This document shows positions 20,271-40,271 of a DNA stretch of 64,000 bases, piece by piece (the stretch's first letter is position 1; each line of letters begins with the position of its first letter). A program made the position numbers and the translations under genes. The stretch comes from Desmodesmus armatus (taxonomy: Eukaryota > Chlorophyta > Chlorophyceae > Sphaeropleales > Scenedesmaceae): contig VIIQ02000746.1 of the NCBI GenBank assembly GCA_007449985.2, positions 1 to 64,000 of the forward strand, read 5' to 3'. A model generated the notes under the pieces. The model was not told the origin of the DNA. It was given only the letters and a program-made list of their open reading frames with translations, and did no database searches.

Positions 20271-21918
20271 CTGCAGGGGGAGGGAGCATGGCTTATGACA
20301 GCACCGTTGGGAACATCAAGCAGCAGTAGTGGATGGGTGAAGCATGTAGTGCGCTTACTCTAGTGCTCCGTCGGGTAAAGGCTTGAGTAGAAACAGATGC
20401 ACACTGTGCCGAGGGCTGCAGGCCCATCTGCAGCTGCATCGCCTGTGTTGGTATCTCGAGATACGGAAAGTTCGACACTTGATCTCGTGATGCGACTTCG
20501 ACCTGCAAGGCTGCGCAGATGATGCCAACACAAGCAACCAAAACATCAATAGCAAACTAATTTTCAAGGACATGGAATAGACCGTCCAAGGCTGTCTGAC
20601 CACAAAACCATCCGGGGTTCAAGAGTGTACTGCAGGGTGTGTTGCAAGATCATGCACAAGTGATGCCAAGTGCCATCGTGGTGCTAGGAATTCAACGTCA
20701 AATCGAGGGGATGCTGCGCATGCGCAGGCTGTACAACTGCTTGCACTGTTGTTGAGCCCCGAGCTGCCTAGTACCTGTTGGTGCAGCCCGAGCGCCCAAC
20801 CCAAAGCGAAGAAGAGAGTTGTGAGGGTTTCCACGGTCAGTTTGTGCAGTGCAACCTCTGTATTCCACAAGCAGGCAGGGGCTTAGCCGTAGCCGCCCAT
20901 GCCAACGTCACGTTGCAGTGGCATCCATTGACGCGAAGTGCAGCCTGTGCTTGTTCTCCCTGCTACTAGCATTGAGCGCCTGATTGTGGAGATGCTGACC
21001 TTTGCCGCTGATGTGCAAGTCGTTACCGTTGCACCTGTAGGTAGGCCGCGCATGCTCTAGTGGCTGAAGCGATCTGAAAGTTGAGTGCCGAGTCAAAATG
21101 CGGCCAATGATGCCAGCAGCGAGGGTGGCTGTCAGCTGTCAGCTGCCAGTCTGTCCATGCTTGCAGCACACTCAGTAAAGTGCAGCAATCAAACTATCCT
21201 GAGCTGACCTGGACAAAGACAAGAGTGGAAATGCTTCCAGAGTTGCTTGATGTTTACCACATGGTATCAGCCACGCCATGTCACGACGCGAGTCCTGTGC
21301 AGATGTGTACTGCAAGAGCCTCACAGGGCACACAACAACCAGCCTGCTGCCTTGGTGAGCGCTGGATGCACAGCTGCAGCTGCTGCAGTCACATTGTGAC
21401 CCAGTCTGATGCTGCTGCAAGATATTCGAGATGGATGCATCTGCAAGAACCTCGCATGCAGTTCAGCATACCTCGCATGCAGTAGCCATGCAGCATCAGG
21501 CCACAGGCACAGCACAAGCAACAGAGGATGACACAGGGCACCTCTCGACAACACAACTGCCTGGTGACCGCAAGCACTGAGGTCAGCACAAGACCTGAGG
21601 CGGTTCTACACCCATAGGGTCCAAAGGCCCATATCAACACCAACTATGGCAGGCCGCAGCCCTCGATGCTGCAGCTGAACCTGCTGACCAAGCCTGCGCT
21701 GCAAGCTGCCTGAGTGCGACTGCATTGCAGCCCTGCTGCATGCTGTTCCTGCAGTACACCATTGCTCCCGCTGCAGGAGACGCTCTCAGACTTGTGGGAC
21801 TGGTGCACAAGCCGCATGCTTGCCAAACCAGTGTACCTGCTGGCCAGTGCAAGCGGCTGTACCAGCTGGTCCCGTGCAAGCTACAAAAGCTGCATTGGCT
21901 TCATTGCTGATACACTGC
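20271..21918. other. no gene supported; possible upstream exons of P1
   Basis: The minus strand has a short frame at 20764-20870 (VALHKLTVETLTTLFFALG) ending at a possible donor, which could be an early P1 exon, but nothing confirms it. No domains and no repeats longer than simple runs were seen. The left end of this interval should hold the QCR8 3' UTR. Confidence 0.35.
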
Positions 21919-22536
21919 TCAGTACCGAGACTCCATCTTCTCCCGCTCTGTGTACGCGTTAGCATACCTGTAGGCACAACACGGCAGTAGAGCATGAGGG
22001 GGATGGGTTTGTCTGTCACAATACCGAATCACCAGTGCTGTGCTGCTGCTATGTGTGCATACGTTGAGCTGTACAGTACTACAGGCTGTGGTGCTGACAG
22101 ATGGCTGTGTCAAAGCGAGCTGAGTCTGCTGTGCTTGCCTGCAGCTGTCATGGCGATCTGGCGGGTGGCAGGCCAGCTGCGCTGTGTTCCTTTCAAACAA
22201 GCCAACTGTCTGATTGCTGCTGCAGGCGCCCCAAACAGCATGCTCAAGCCTGCCACAAGACTCACAAGATGGGGCCAAAGAGCACTGCATTGAAGATTGC
22301 GAGGCCGGAGTAGTTCTGCAAGCAGCAACAGACAGCAGGGTGGTGGCATGGGTCAGGCTTGTGCTGAAGAGGCCTGAGGTGCTCATTGGCTACTCCCTTT
22401 CAAAAGTGCTTACGTTCTTGAAGAACTTGGCAATTTTGCCAGGCAGCTTGGCCACTCCCTGCATCACGATCTCCTGGTTGTAGGGGCTGAGAGTGTACAC
22501 GATCTCCCGCAAAGGGACGGCTGGGCGGGGAGCCAT
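21919..22536 (-). CDS. QCR8: mitochondrial complex III subunit 8 (QCR8, ubiquinone-binding family)
   Basis: Three exons on the minus strand: 22414-22536 (41 codons, ends AAC|GTAAGC), 22266-22315 (acceptor TTGCAG, donor GTGAGT) and 21919-21967 (acceptor CTACAG, stop TGA). Phases join exactly (123 + 50 + 49 = 222 nt) to give 73 residues, the usual size for plant and algal QCR8. The N-terminus reads REIVYTLSPYNQEIV, the family's signature (VVYALSPFQQ in plants). One membrane helix follows (YSGLAIFNAVLFGPILYA), then the short charged end EREKMESRY. It is a small inner-membrane subunit of ubiquinol-cytochrome c reductase with its N-terminus towards the matrix side; no cleavable presequence is seen, which is normal. 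It is divergent from SR140. Confidence 0.9.
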
Positions 22537-22944
22537 GGTGAATTATGGAGCTCCACTGGCTGCTGCTGCTTGCTGGGTGCTGATGTGCTGGCTAGGGCGA
22601 GCCTACAGTGCAATCTGCTGTGCCACCAGCTGCTTGCTTTCAGCCCTGCTCACTGACGTTGATCAAAAGTACACAAGTCTCTCAACAGAAAGCGCCCTTC
22701 TGCTTTGCAAAACTGTTGTCAAACCCAAGCAAGGGGGGTAGGTCTCAAGAGGAGTCCAAGTTGTCAGATTGGCTCGCTCAACCCATGCCAATGCGTTCTC
22801 AGCACCACTTTGCAGTGTCACCGACATCACTATCAGCCACACACAGCTGTTTGACACCCACGTTCACTTATCCTCCAGCAGCAGTCTTGCAGGATCTGTC
22901 TGTGCTGTGCTATCTATGCTCTGGTTTAGCTAGCATTGGAGAGG
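22537..22944. promoter_or_regulatory. 408-bp shared upstream region of QCR8 and SR140
   Basis: The two start codons face away from each other with 408 bp between them, so both promoters and 5' UTRs must be here, unless upstream noncoding exons exist. No TATA box in a convincing position was seen. The arrangement suggests a bidirectional promoter for two housekeeping genes (inference). Confidence 0.5.
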
Positions 22945-32568
<9,624 letters not shown>

Positions 32569-33604
32569 TGTGGCGACTATTAGTCGGCTGTTACTGAAGG
32601 CGAGAGCTGACCAGGCGGCCAACAGCCAGCTGGTTAGATGTATATGCTTGGGGTGCTGTGTCGCTTTGTAGCCCAACTGTACCTTGTTTGTGCCCATTGG
32701 AGGTGCTGTTAGTGCTTGTCACTTGGGTCGTTTCAGATGTCATGCACAACTGGGCTACTGGTGATGTGCAAGGGAGCACAGCTGTTGTGCCTCAAGTCCT
32801 GCTAGTGGCTTGCTGAGTGAACTGGGGTCTGTGATCCTCAGGTCAGCTCCTGCATTTTGGTTTGTGCTTTATTGAGTGCCACATGCTACTTGGCCCACTG
32901 TATCAGGGTTGAAGGCCCTCTCAGAAGTGGTGAGGGTGCACATGGTGAAGCAGTTGTGCACCATCACGTTGCTTGTGGGCACAGCACTTCAGGGGGAAGG
33001 GGTGGACACTCTGTTCAAGCACAACGCTCCGTTAGCTTATGCGCATGCAGGTGCCCAGTGGCATCTCATGTGTCACAAACCTGACTGAAATTCTTCACAG
33101 TGTGATCTGTCGGGCATTGTAAAGAGTGGACACAGCTTTTGACCACCCCTGAGACCCAATAGTTCACGCCCCCTGAGCCTGGCACTGCATGCATGCACCT
33201 TGCTATTGCCTTCTGTGGGGCTGCCCCAAACAGCTGGCGTGATGCGGGTGTGAGCTTAGAGTGACTGTTCAGTGACAGGGTTCACATGGGTTGGGTTCGG
33301 CAGCGCAGCTTAACACACAGAGGGGGCAAACATTGGACATGGAAGCCTAACAGCCAGACAACCTATCTTCAACATCAGCCATAGATCTTATCGGCATTGA
33401 ACTTGGTTCAAAGCGTTCCCGGACTCTTTACAACGGCACATCGACGGTTTTCCTTGAACAAAGCTCAAGCAGGCAGCAGTTGAGCCCATCTATAACAAAT
33501 TCTTGAAACATCATGTCTTCTTGGCTTTGAGACTACTGGTTTGACTTGGCGCAGGAAGGAAGCTGGCCTGGCGCCCTCCTCTTTTCAGCAGTAGGAAGGC
33601 AGGG
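32569..33604. other. intergenic between SR140 and the coiled-coil gene
   Basis: Nothing coding is supported. The first few hundred bases must include the SR140 3' UTR and the last part the promoter and 5' UTR of the next gene. Short open frames on both strands lack splice context and homology. Confidence 0.4.
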
Positions 33605-35221
33605 ATGGCTAGTGTGTCTATGATACCAGCTTCAGGTCAGATTGATACTGTACCCCTGGTCCCTGCAGTCTCGTGCAACCAAGTGCAGCTGCAACACAAC
33701 AGCGATACCAAGGCAGTTGGCAGAGCAGTGGACATAAAATCCCTGCTGGACGCCCAGGTGACAACCCTGTCTCAGCTAGTGACACTGAGGGACTTACTTG
33801 CCAGTCTGCAACAGGCAGCCAGCCTGGCAAGCCCTGATGCATTGCTGCAGTTTGTCACCAGCACGGCAGCAGCAAGCAAAGCCACCAGGCTGGCCAGCCC
33901 TCAGCACAGCGCAGCAGCGCAGCAGTTTGTCCTGCAGGAGCAGGCTGCTGTTACACCCAAGCAGACGCAGCAGCAGGAAGACAGCACAGCCAGGCAGCAT
34001 GCAGACGCCACAGGGTCCAAGGCTCACGCAGTCAGGCTTCAGGAAGAAGCAGACGGCCTCCGCACCCAGCTGCAGGCACTCCAGCAGCAGTCAGCTTCCC
34101 AGCTTGCTGGCCTTACAAGCCAGCTGCAGCAGGCAGGCAGCGCCCAGCAGTCATCCAACAAGCGCGTAGCAGCTTTCGAGGACGAAAACTCCTGCCTGCG
34201 GGCAGAGGTCAGCAAGCTGCAAGCTATGCTGGCACAGGAGCGCGCACAGCATGCCCTCACTATGGAGCGTGAGCAGCAGGTAACAGGGGCACTGCTGGCA
34301 GAGCAGCAGCGCCACAGCAGCACACAGGCAGCCCTCACCACAGCACAGCAGCAGGGGTACCAGGAGTCCATAGCAGCCGGTATCCTGCGCAGCCATGCGG
34401 CAGACAGTGAGGATGCCATTGCTTGGCAGCACGAGGAGATTGCCCGCCTGCAGGAAGGCCTGTCCAGCTCCCAGGACGCTGCAGTACAGCAGCAGGCAGA
34501 CTTGACAGGAAGCAAGTGGCAGGCAACCCGCCTGCAGGCAGAGGTAAATCACCTGCGGGCACAGCTGCACGCACAGCATGCAAAGGCTGCTGCGCAGATT
34601 GGCCAGCTGAGCAGCCAGCTGCAGCAGGCAGTTGGGGCCAAGCAGCTGGCAGTTGAGCAGGCGGCGTGTGCGCGCGCACAGCATGCTGCAGCAGCCGCAG
34701 AGCTTGAGGTTGCGCAGATGAGGCTTGGCTGCATCCACGAATGGGCCGCTGTGCTGGCAGAACAGCTGAGATGTGTTGAAGAGTCCATGGCCGCCAGTAG
34801 CCTGCGCAGCAGCTCGGAGCACACCATAAGTGAGCTTGAACAGCAGCTCAATTGTGCAGCGCACATGATGCAACAGCAGCAGCAGCGCAGCGGTGCCACA
34901 CCTGCAGGGCCAGCAGGCAAGGCTAGCAGCTGTGATGACTCATCCGGCATTGGTGAGGCAGTGTGTGGTGCTGATGCCCTGGCCCGCAGCAGGGACTGGG
35001 GCAGCGGGCTTAGTTCAGAGGCACTGGCAGTGAAGGGCAGCAGTGGAGGGGTGTCTGATGCTGGCAGTGATGCCAACAGCTTCATCAGTGGGGTAAGGTG
35101 CAGCAGCAAGGTGGCCGTGCGCAAGCTGGTGGTGGTGGCATGCTTGGATGATGAGTCTGAGGATGACGTGGATGTGTTCTTTGATGTTGCAGACTGTGAC
35201 GGCTGCGCATGCGCATGGTGA
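33605..35221 (+). CDS. long coiled-coil protein, Q/A-rich, unrecognised
   Basis: A single open frame of 538 residues from ATG 33605 to TGA 35221. After an N-terminal segment with LDAQVTTLSQLVTLRDLLA, most of the protein (about 100-430) reads as heptad coiled coil dominated by Ala, Gln, Leu and Glu (for example VRLQEEADGLRTQLQALQQQ). Two parts resemble each other (about 135-190 and 305-350: LQEEADGLRTQLQ versus LQAEVNHLRAQLH), so an internal duplication of about 170 residues is likely. The C-terminus is Ser/Gly-rich and ends with an acidic patch (DDESEDDVDVFFD) and a Cys pair. No enzyme motif, membrane helix or signal peptide was seen. It could be a structural, centrosomal or flagellar-type protein, but composition alone does not decide. 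The ATG is the first in the frame. Confidence 0.65.
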   Translation: MASVSMIPASGQIDTVPLVPAVSCNQVQLQHNSDTKAVGRAVDIKSLLDAQVTTLSQLVTLRDLLASLQQAASLASPDALLQFVTSTAAASKATRLASPQHSAAAQQFVLQEQAAVTPKQTQQQEDSTARQHADATGSKAHAVRLQEEADGLRTQLQALQQQSASQLAGLTSQLQQAGSAQQSSNKRVAAFEDENSCLRAEVSKLQAMLAQERAQHALTMEREQQVTGALLAEQQRHSSTQAALTTAQQQGYQESIAAGILRSHAADSEDAIAWQHEEIARLQEGLSSSQDAAVQQQADLTGSKWQATRLQAEVNHLRAQLHAQHAKAAAQIGQLSSQLQQAVGAKQLAVEQAACARAQHAAAAAELEVAQMRLGCIHEWAAVLAEQLRCVEESMAASSLRSSSEHTISELEQQLNCAAHMMQQQQQRSGATPAGPAGKASSCDDSSGIGEAVCGADALARSRDWGSGLSSEALAVKGSSGGVSDAGSDANSFISGVRCSSKVAVRKLVVVACLDDESEDDVDVFFDVADCDGCACAW

Positions 35222-36379
35222 ACCCCATGCTTTGGGTACCTCTGGGGTGTTGTTGTTGCTGGAGGTTTCTGAACCCTCCACAAGGCTTGTGCTTTGTTCC
35301 TGACGGTATCTCCTTGCATGATTTCAGTGGCTGACCCATGGACCTCACTGATCATGGCCTCCAGGATGCTGACAGGTGACTGTGCACCAAATGGTGATGT
35401 ACAGTGTCGCACACTGTTGGCCAACATGGACTGGATACCGATGCTTTTTGTCAACTGGCTGAGGCATGCCTGTTGCTGAATGCATGTGCAGCCAGTGGCA
35501 CCGCCGGCTCTTTCGCCATGTTGGAAATGTTGGGGACTTTGTTGGCTGTGCATATGCTGCAATCCTGTTGTGATATCTGGGGTTGACTATCAAACTCAGC
35601 AGTGCTGTTGGTGGCCGGGGTTGCTCTTGTACCTGGCTTTTTGGGTGCACTGGTGGGATGGAGCATGGCCCTGCAGGTCAGGTTGCACAGAGGTCTGGTA
35701 ACCTGTGTCACTGTGCCTACGGTGAGAGTCCAGTTTCATCTACAGACCAGACCAATGACCAGACTGAACTGCTTGCAAGGCTGCTGAGCATGCGTAGCAA
35801 GCTGCACCAGCAGTCCAAGCACCAGACGATTCAGACGCGTTGGCCGCAGTTGCAGTGGCCACACAGTGTTCCCAACAAGGCCAGCTGAGAGCACAACAGC
35901 GTCCAGTGTCTCAACACAAGAAATGCTGACCAACATCTCTATGGTCTCACCTATTCTTTGTACCGTCGCTACAGTCACTGAATGTCATCGCGCTTGCAGC
36001 ACCCATCATGCTGCACTCATCCCTTCTTGAACAGGGGGCAATTGTATAATTACATCTTTACAGCACCATGGAGCAGACCCACATACCTAGTAGTCCTGAC
36101 AGTTCCAAACACCACCATGCTTTCAAGGCCTTGAAGCACGCCCCAGCTGGGCCCCAGGCGCCCATTGTGACTCAGCCACTAGGCTTTAATGGTAAGAATA
36201 TCGGCATCCTCTTGCACCTGTGGTCAAACTTGGCACAGTTGATGGATCAGATCTGCAGTTGACTTGCGCACCACTGCTGAACAGGGTCGTGCAGTCGATT
36301 ATATGCTGTGAGCGCTTAAGAATATCATGTAGTTTGAAGAGCTCCTCAAGGGACAACGCACCTGCCGTAACTGACATCC
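35222..36379. other. intergenic upstream of the PRMT-like gene
   Basis: No exon with convincing splice sites and phase was found. The interval should contain the 3' UTR of the coiled-coil gene and the promoter of the methyltransferase gene. An upstream noncoding exon cannot be excluded. Confidence 0.4.
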
Positions 36380-39300
36380 ATGAATCTGCTGCAAGCAGCG
36401 CGCCAGGCTCTCCAACAGAACCAGGTAAGCTGTGATTGGCATGTGTATCGCTAAGGCCTTGCACTGCTTACAAGCTTCCACCGGTGGAAGTGGCCCTGTG
36501 ATTTTCTTTGACTCCCCCACCCACCGTCACTGCTGCCACCGCTGCCACTGCTGCACCAGTTGGACAGGGCCATCCAGCTACTGCAGCAGGCATCATCAGA
36601 CCAGCCACAGGATCCCAATGTCTGGTTTACCTTTGCCACCGCCTTGGCACGCAAGGTGTGCTCTGCTTGCTGCAGTGTTGTGTTGAAGGGTGCCTTCCTG
36701 TTCCTTTAGTGGTGGGTCAAACCAAGTGCCAGTGCATATAGTTTGTGCCAGGATGAACGTGCAGCCGCGCTGACATGTTGTGCCCTTAATACCCCATGTT
36801 GCAGGGTGGCCAGCAGGCCTTGTGCTGCATGACGTACCTCCGCACACTGCAGCTTTTGGAGGCAGCGGATGCAAAGGGTCAGGTGAGGGCTGTAGGGTGG
36901 GGCAATCAAGCTGGCTAGGGTCGTAAGCATGCTACACGAGCCAAGCTTGCTACACTGCAGCCATTAATATCACAGCCAGTGTTTGGCGTATTGTCCTGAA
37001 CGAAGCAGAATGCAAAAGCATTAGCTGGGTGATCGCGTCATCTGTGGCAGGTGGCAGCTTGACGACACTGTGGCATGGCATGGCAGCATAAAAGCATACA
37101 CGTGATGACTGCTGCTTCGCTTGTTGCCTGTGTCACATGCAGAATGCTGCCAACATGGCTATGGCAGCTGTGTCCGCAGACAACTGCTGGCTGTTGGCAG
37201 AGAAGCTGCTGCCTACTGCATGGCCGGCAGCCCTGCAGGACACGCACCTCACCAACAGCATGCACCGCGGCCTGCTGCAGCACCTACAGGCTGTCCTGCA
37301 GCAGCAGGGCCCAGCACAAGCTGGCGACAGCAACAGTAGCGATAGTGGCGACAGCCATGTGCAGTTGCTGTGTGTTGGCGGCATGGGCGTGGAGGCCATG
37401 CAGCTCTCCGCTGCAGCAGCAGATGTGCAGGGGAGGGCTGTGGAAGCAGCAGAAGCAGCCGCAGCAGCAGGTGCCGCAGACAGCAGCAGCGTGCCGTCCA
37501 TGGGCATGACGTTCATCCCTGCTGGTCGGCTAACAGCTCATGTGGCGGGTCAGCTGCTGTCAGACAATGACCTTGATGACATTGTCGATGTTACCAGCTG
37601 GCCTGAGTTCATGCAGCAGCAGCGGGAGCAGGAACCTCCAACAGCTGTGCTGGCACTGCTGGCAGGGGCTGTGCAGCCCAACTGGGGCCCTGCTGTTACA
37701 GCTTGCATGCAAGCCGTGCACCGGCTCGCTGCTTTCACCAGCACATGCAGCAGCAGAGCCAGGCAGGACCCCAGTAGCCTTGAGTGTCGGTTATGCCCCA
37801 GCAGTGTCAGGGTTTATGCTGTGCCTGTCAGCTGTAAGGAGCTTCTTGACCTGAATCAGGTGGACCTGCAGGCTCCTGCGTTGCGGTTGCGGTACAACTA
37901 CCAGCATGCCAACAGCCGCTTGAGGCGCAGCAGCAGGCCAGCACAAGTGGCGCGGCATGGCCCAGAGCTGCTAGCAGCACCTGCATGTGTGCTGGAGGTG
38001 TCGCTGCAGGAAGTCCTGCAGCAGCTGCAGCAGCGCTACCAAAGCGCGCAGCAGCGGCAGCAGGGCAGTGGCGGTGATGTTGCTGCAGCAGCAGATCCTG
38101 CAGCATGTGCTGTAGCTGCTGCACTAGTGGCTGGCAGGACAGCTGAGGTCAGCACAGACGTGACTGTGCAGCAGGCAGGGCGGGTGGATTGCCTGGTCTG
38201 GTGGTTGGAGTTTGAGTGGGGGCCAGGGTACTCCACATCGTTTGCACCTCCTGCTGCCACGTCAGCAAATCCTGCAGGCAGCACCTGTGCTGGGGCACTA
38301 CCCCAGGCAGTTGCACCTGCTGGCAGCAGTGCCAGCACCCCTGATGTGCTGCAGCCACATGTGTGGCAGCATGTGCAGTACCTCCAGGAAGCAGCAGCAG
38401 CAACAGGCTCGCAGCAGAGTGCAGCGCTCTGCCAGGGGCAGATGGTCTGTGCTGGGCAGCAGCTGCTGCTGCATGTAGCAGCCACAGCAGCTGACCTACA
38501 GCTGACAGCCTCGCTGTTGGGTACTGCAGATGCAGCAGCAGCACTCGGGCCCAACAGTACAGCTAGCACTCTGCATCCACAGCAGCAGCACGGGTCACCT
38601 GGTTTCAACGATCCAAGCAGAGAGATACTTCCGTACCACCTCTCGATGCTGAACGACCATGCCCGTACGCTAGCATACGAGCGGGGCATAGCTGGGGCTG
38701 TCCGGGACTTGCTGCAGCGGGAGCAGCAGGTGCAGCAGCACGATGGGGTGGCGGGCAGCCTGCAGCAGCTGTCGTTGGATTCAAACAGCACTCAAGCACC
38801 TGTGGTGCTTGATGTGGGGTGTGGCACAGGGCTGCTGTCGATGATGGCAGCTACAGCAGCAGCTGCCCTTGGCCGTAGCTTACAAATCACAGGTGGGGTT
38901 ACGCATCGCTGGGTGGTGACAAATCCTTTTGCCAGCCCAATGTGCTCAACATGAACACATGACTGTAGCCCCTCAGAGTTTCCAACCTGCTGCCATACTC
39001 GCTTGCTGTCATCTAACATGTCATTGTAACATGTTATGGCACTCCTCATGATTCTGGTGTCGGTGTTCTGTTGCCCTGCAGCCTGTGAGCGTCAGCCAGT
39101 CCTTGCCCAAACAGCTCAGCAGCTCATCGCAGACAACTCCCTGCAGCAGCAGATACAGGTCGTGCAGAAGCTCAGCAACCAGCTCACCCTACCAGCAGCA
39201 GCTGCTGCTGCTCAGGCCAGCAGCCGGGGCAAGTCAGGCAGCAAGCAGCAGGTCAGCCAACAGCAGCAGCAGCCAGACCTTCCTGGTAAGGCTCAGCTGA

Positions 39301-40271
39301 TCGTGCATGAGATATTTGGCACGGACCCGCTGTCTGAGCACGTGCTGCCAGCGCTGCAGCAAGTCCAGCAGCAGCTAGCAGCACCAGGGGCAGTATTCAT
39401 GCCAAGTAAGGTGCGCGTGGTGGCCGCAGTAGCCGCTTGCCCAGCAGTCTTGCAGCGGCTACGCATTGACAGCACCCTGCACAGCCACCAAGCACCTGCT
39501 GCAGCAGGGGCAGCAACACCGCCAGCATCCAGCAGCAGCTGTGCAGGGACTCAAAACCCTAGCGGCAGCAGCAGCTGTGAGGGCAGTGACAGCTCAGGTC
39601 AGTTGCCAGCCTGGGATGTGTCATCCCTGCTGGCGCTGCAGCCGAGGAAGCTGGAGATGCAGCTGGAAGACCTAGCAGACCAGCTGCTGCTGCTCACACA
39701 GCCCCAGCCGGTGCTAGAGCTAGACTTTCAGCAGCCAATCAAGCTGTCCGGCAAGCAGGCAGTGCAGCTACAGGCACTGCCAGGAGGTGGGGTACTGCTG
39801 CAGGAGTGGATGCAGCAGCGGCAGCATGTGCAGGCAGGGCACCAGTCACAGCCGCTGCCGCCGCCATCTGAACAGCCTGTGTGCAGCTCTTTCCCAGCTG
39901 CGAATGATTTCAGCACCACCACCTCTAGCAGCAACAGAGAAGATGCAGGACACGCAAGCGGCATTGCAGCGTCAGCAGGGGTGCCAGCAGGTACCGTCGG
40001 CAGTGCTGGGCTGCTTGTGGTGTCATGGTTTGAGGCTGACTGTGGTGAGGGTGGCTGGCTGAGTACTGAGCCAGGCACGACGCGGCTGGGCCACTGGCAG
40101 CAGAGTGTTGAGTTTGTGGGGTCAAGGGGCAGCAGCAGGGGCCTGGGGGGCAGTAGGAGCAGCCAAGCCTGTGTGCAGCAGGCGGCTGTTGATGGTGGTG
40201 TGTTAAGAAGTAGCTACAAGCTGCAGGTCAGCTGGAACCATGACAGGGTGTCGTTTGCATTGACGGACTAG
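36380..40271 (+). CDS. TPR-containing protein arginine methyltransferase (PRMT7/PRMT9-like)
   Basis: Exons 36380-36424, 36560-36655, 36805-36882, 37143-38892 and 39082-40271 join in phase to 1,052 residues. The start MNLLQAARQALQQ and the next two exons form helical TPR-like repeats (WFTFATALARK, ALCCMTYLRTLQLLEA), as in the N-terminus of PRMT9. The methyltransferase core follows: YHLSMLNDHARTLAYERGI before the SAM site, motif I VLDVGCGTGLLSMMA (about 627-642), ACE at the exon junction (acidic residue for the ribose), the double-E loop HEIFGTDPLSE (about 733-743), PSKVRVVAAV, and GHWQQSVEFV (about 993), equivalent to the THW loop. So S-adenosylmethionine-dependent arginine methylation is expected. 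Long Gln/Ala/Ser insertions split the domain, including one right before the double-E loop. A TGTAA motif lies at 40335. Whether it is a PRMT7 or a PRMT9 orthologue needs a tree. Confidence 0.8.

Noticed and set aside
34549..35562. 337-codon minus-strand frame over the coiled-coil gene
   Set aside because: Its Ser/Cys/Ala composition is the complement of CAG/GCA-rich coding sequence; the plus-strand product has proper heptads and a clean start and stop.
38036..38791. 251-codon minus-strand frame over the PRMT-like gene
   Set aside because: Shadow of CAG repeats; the plus strand carries the methyltransferase motifs.
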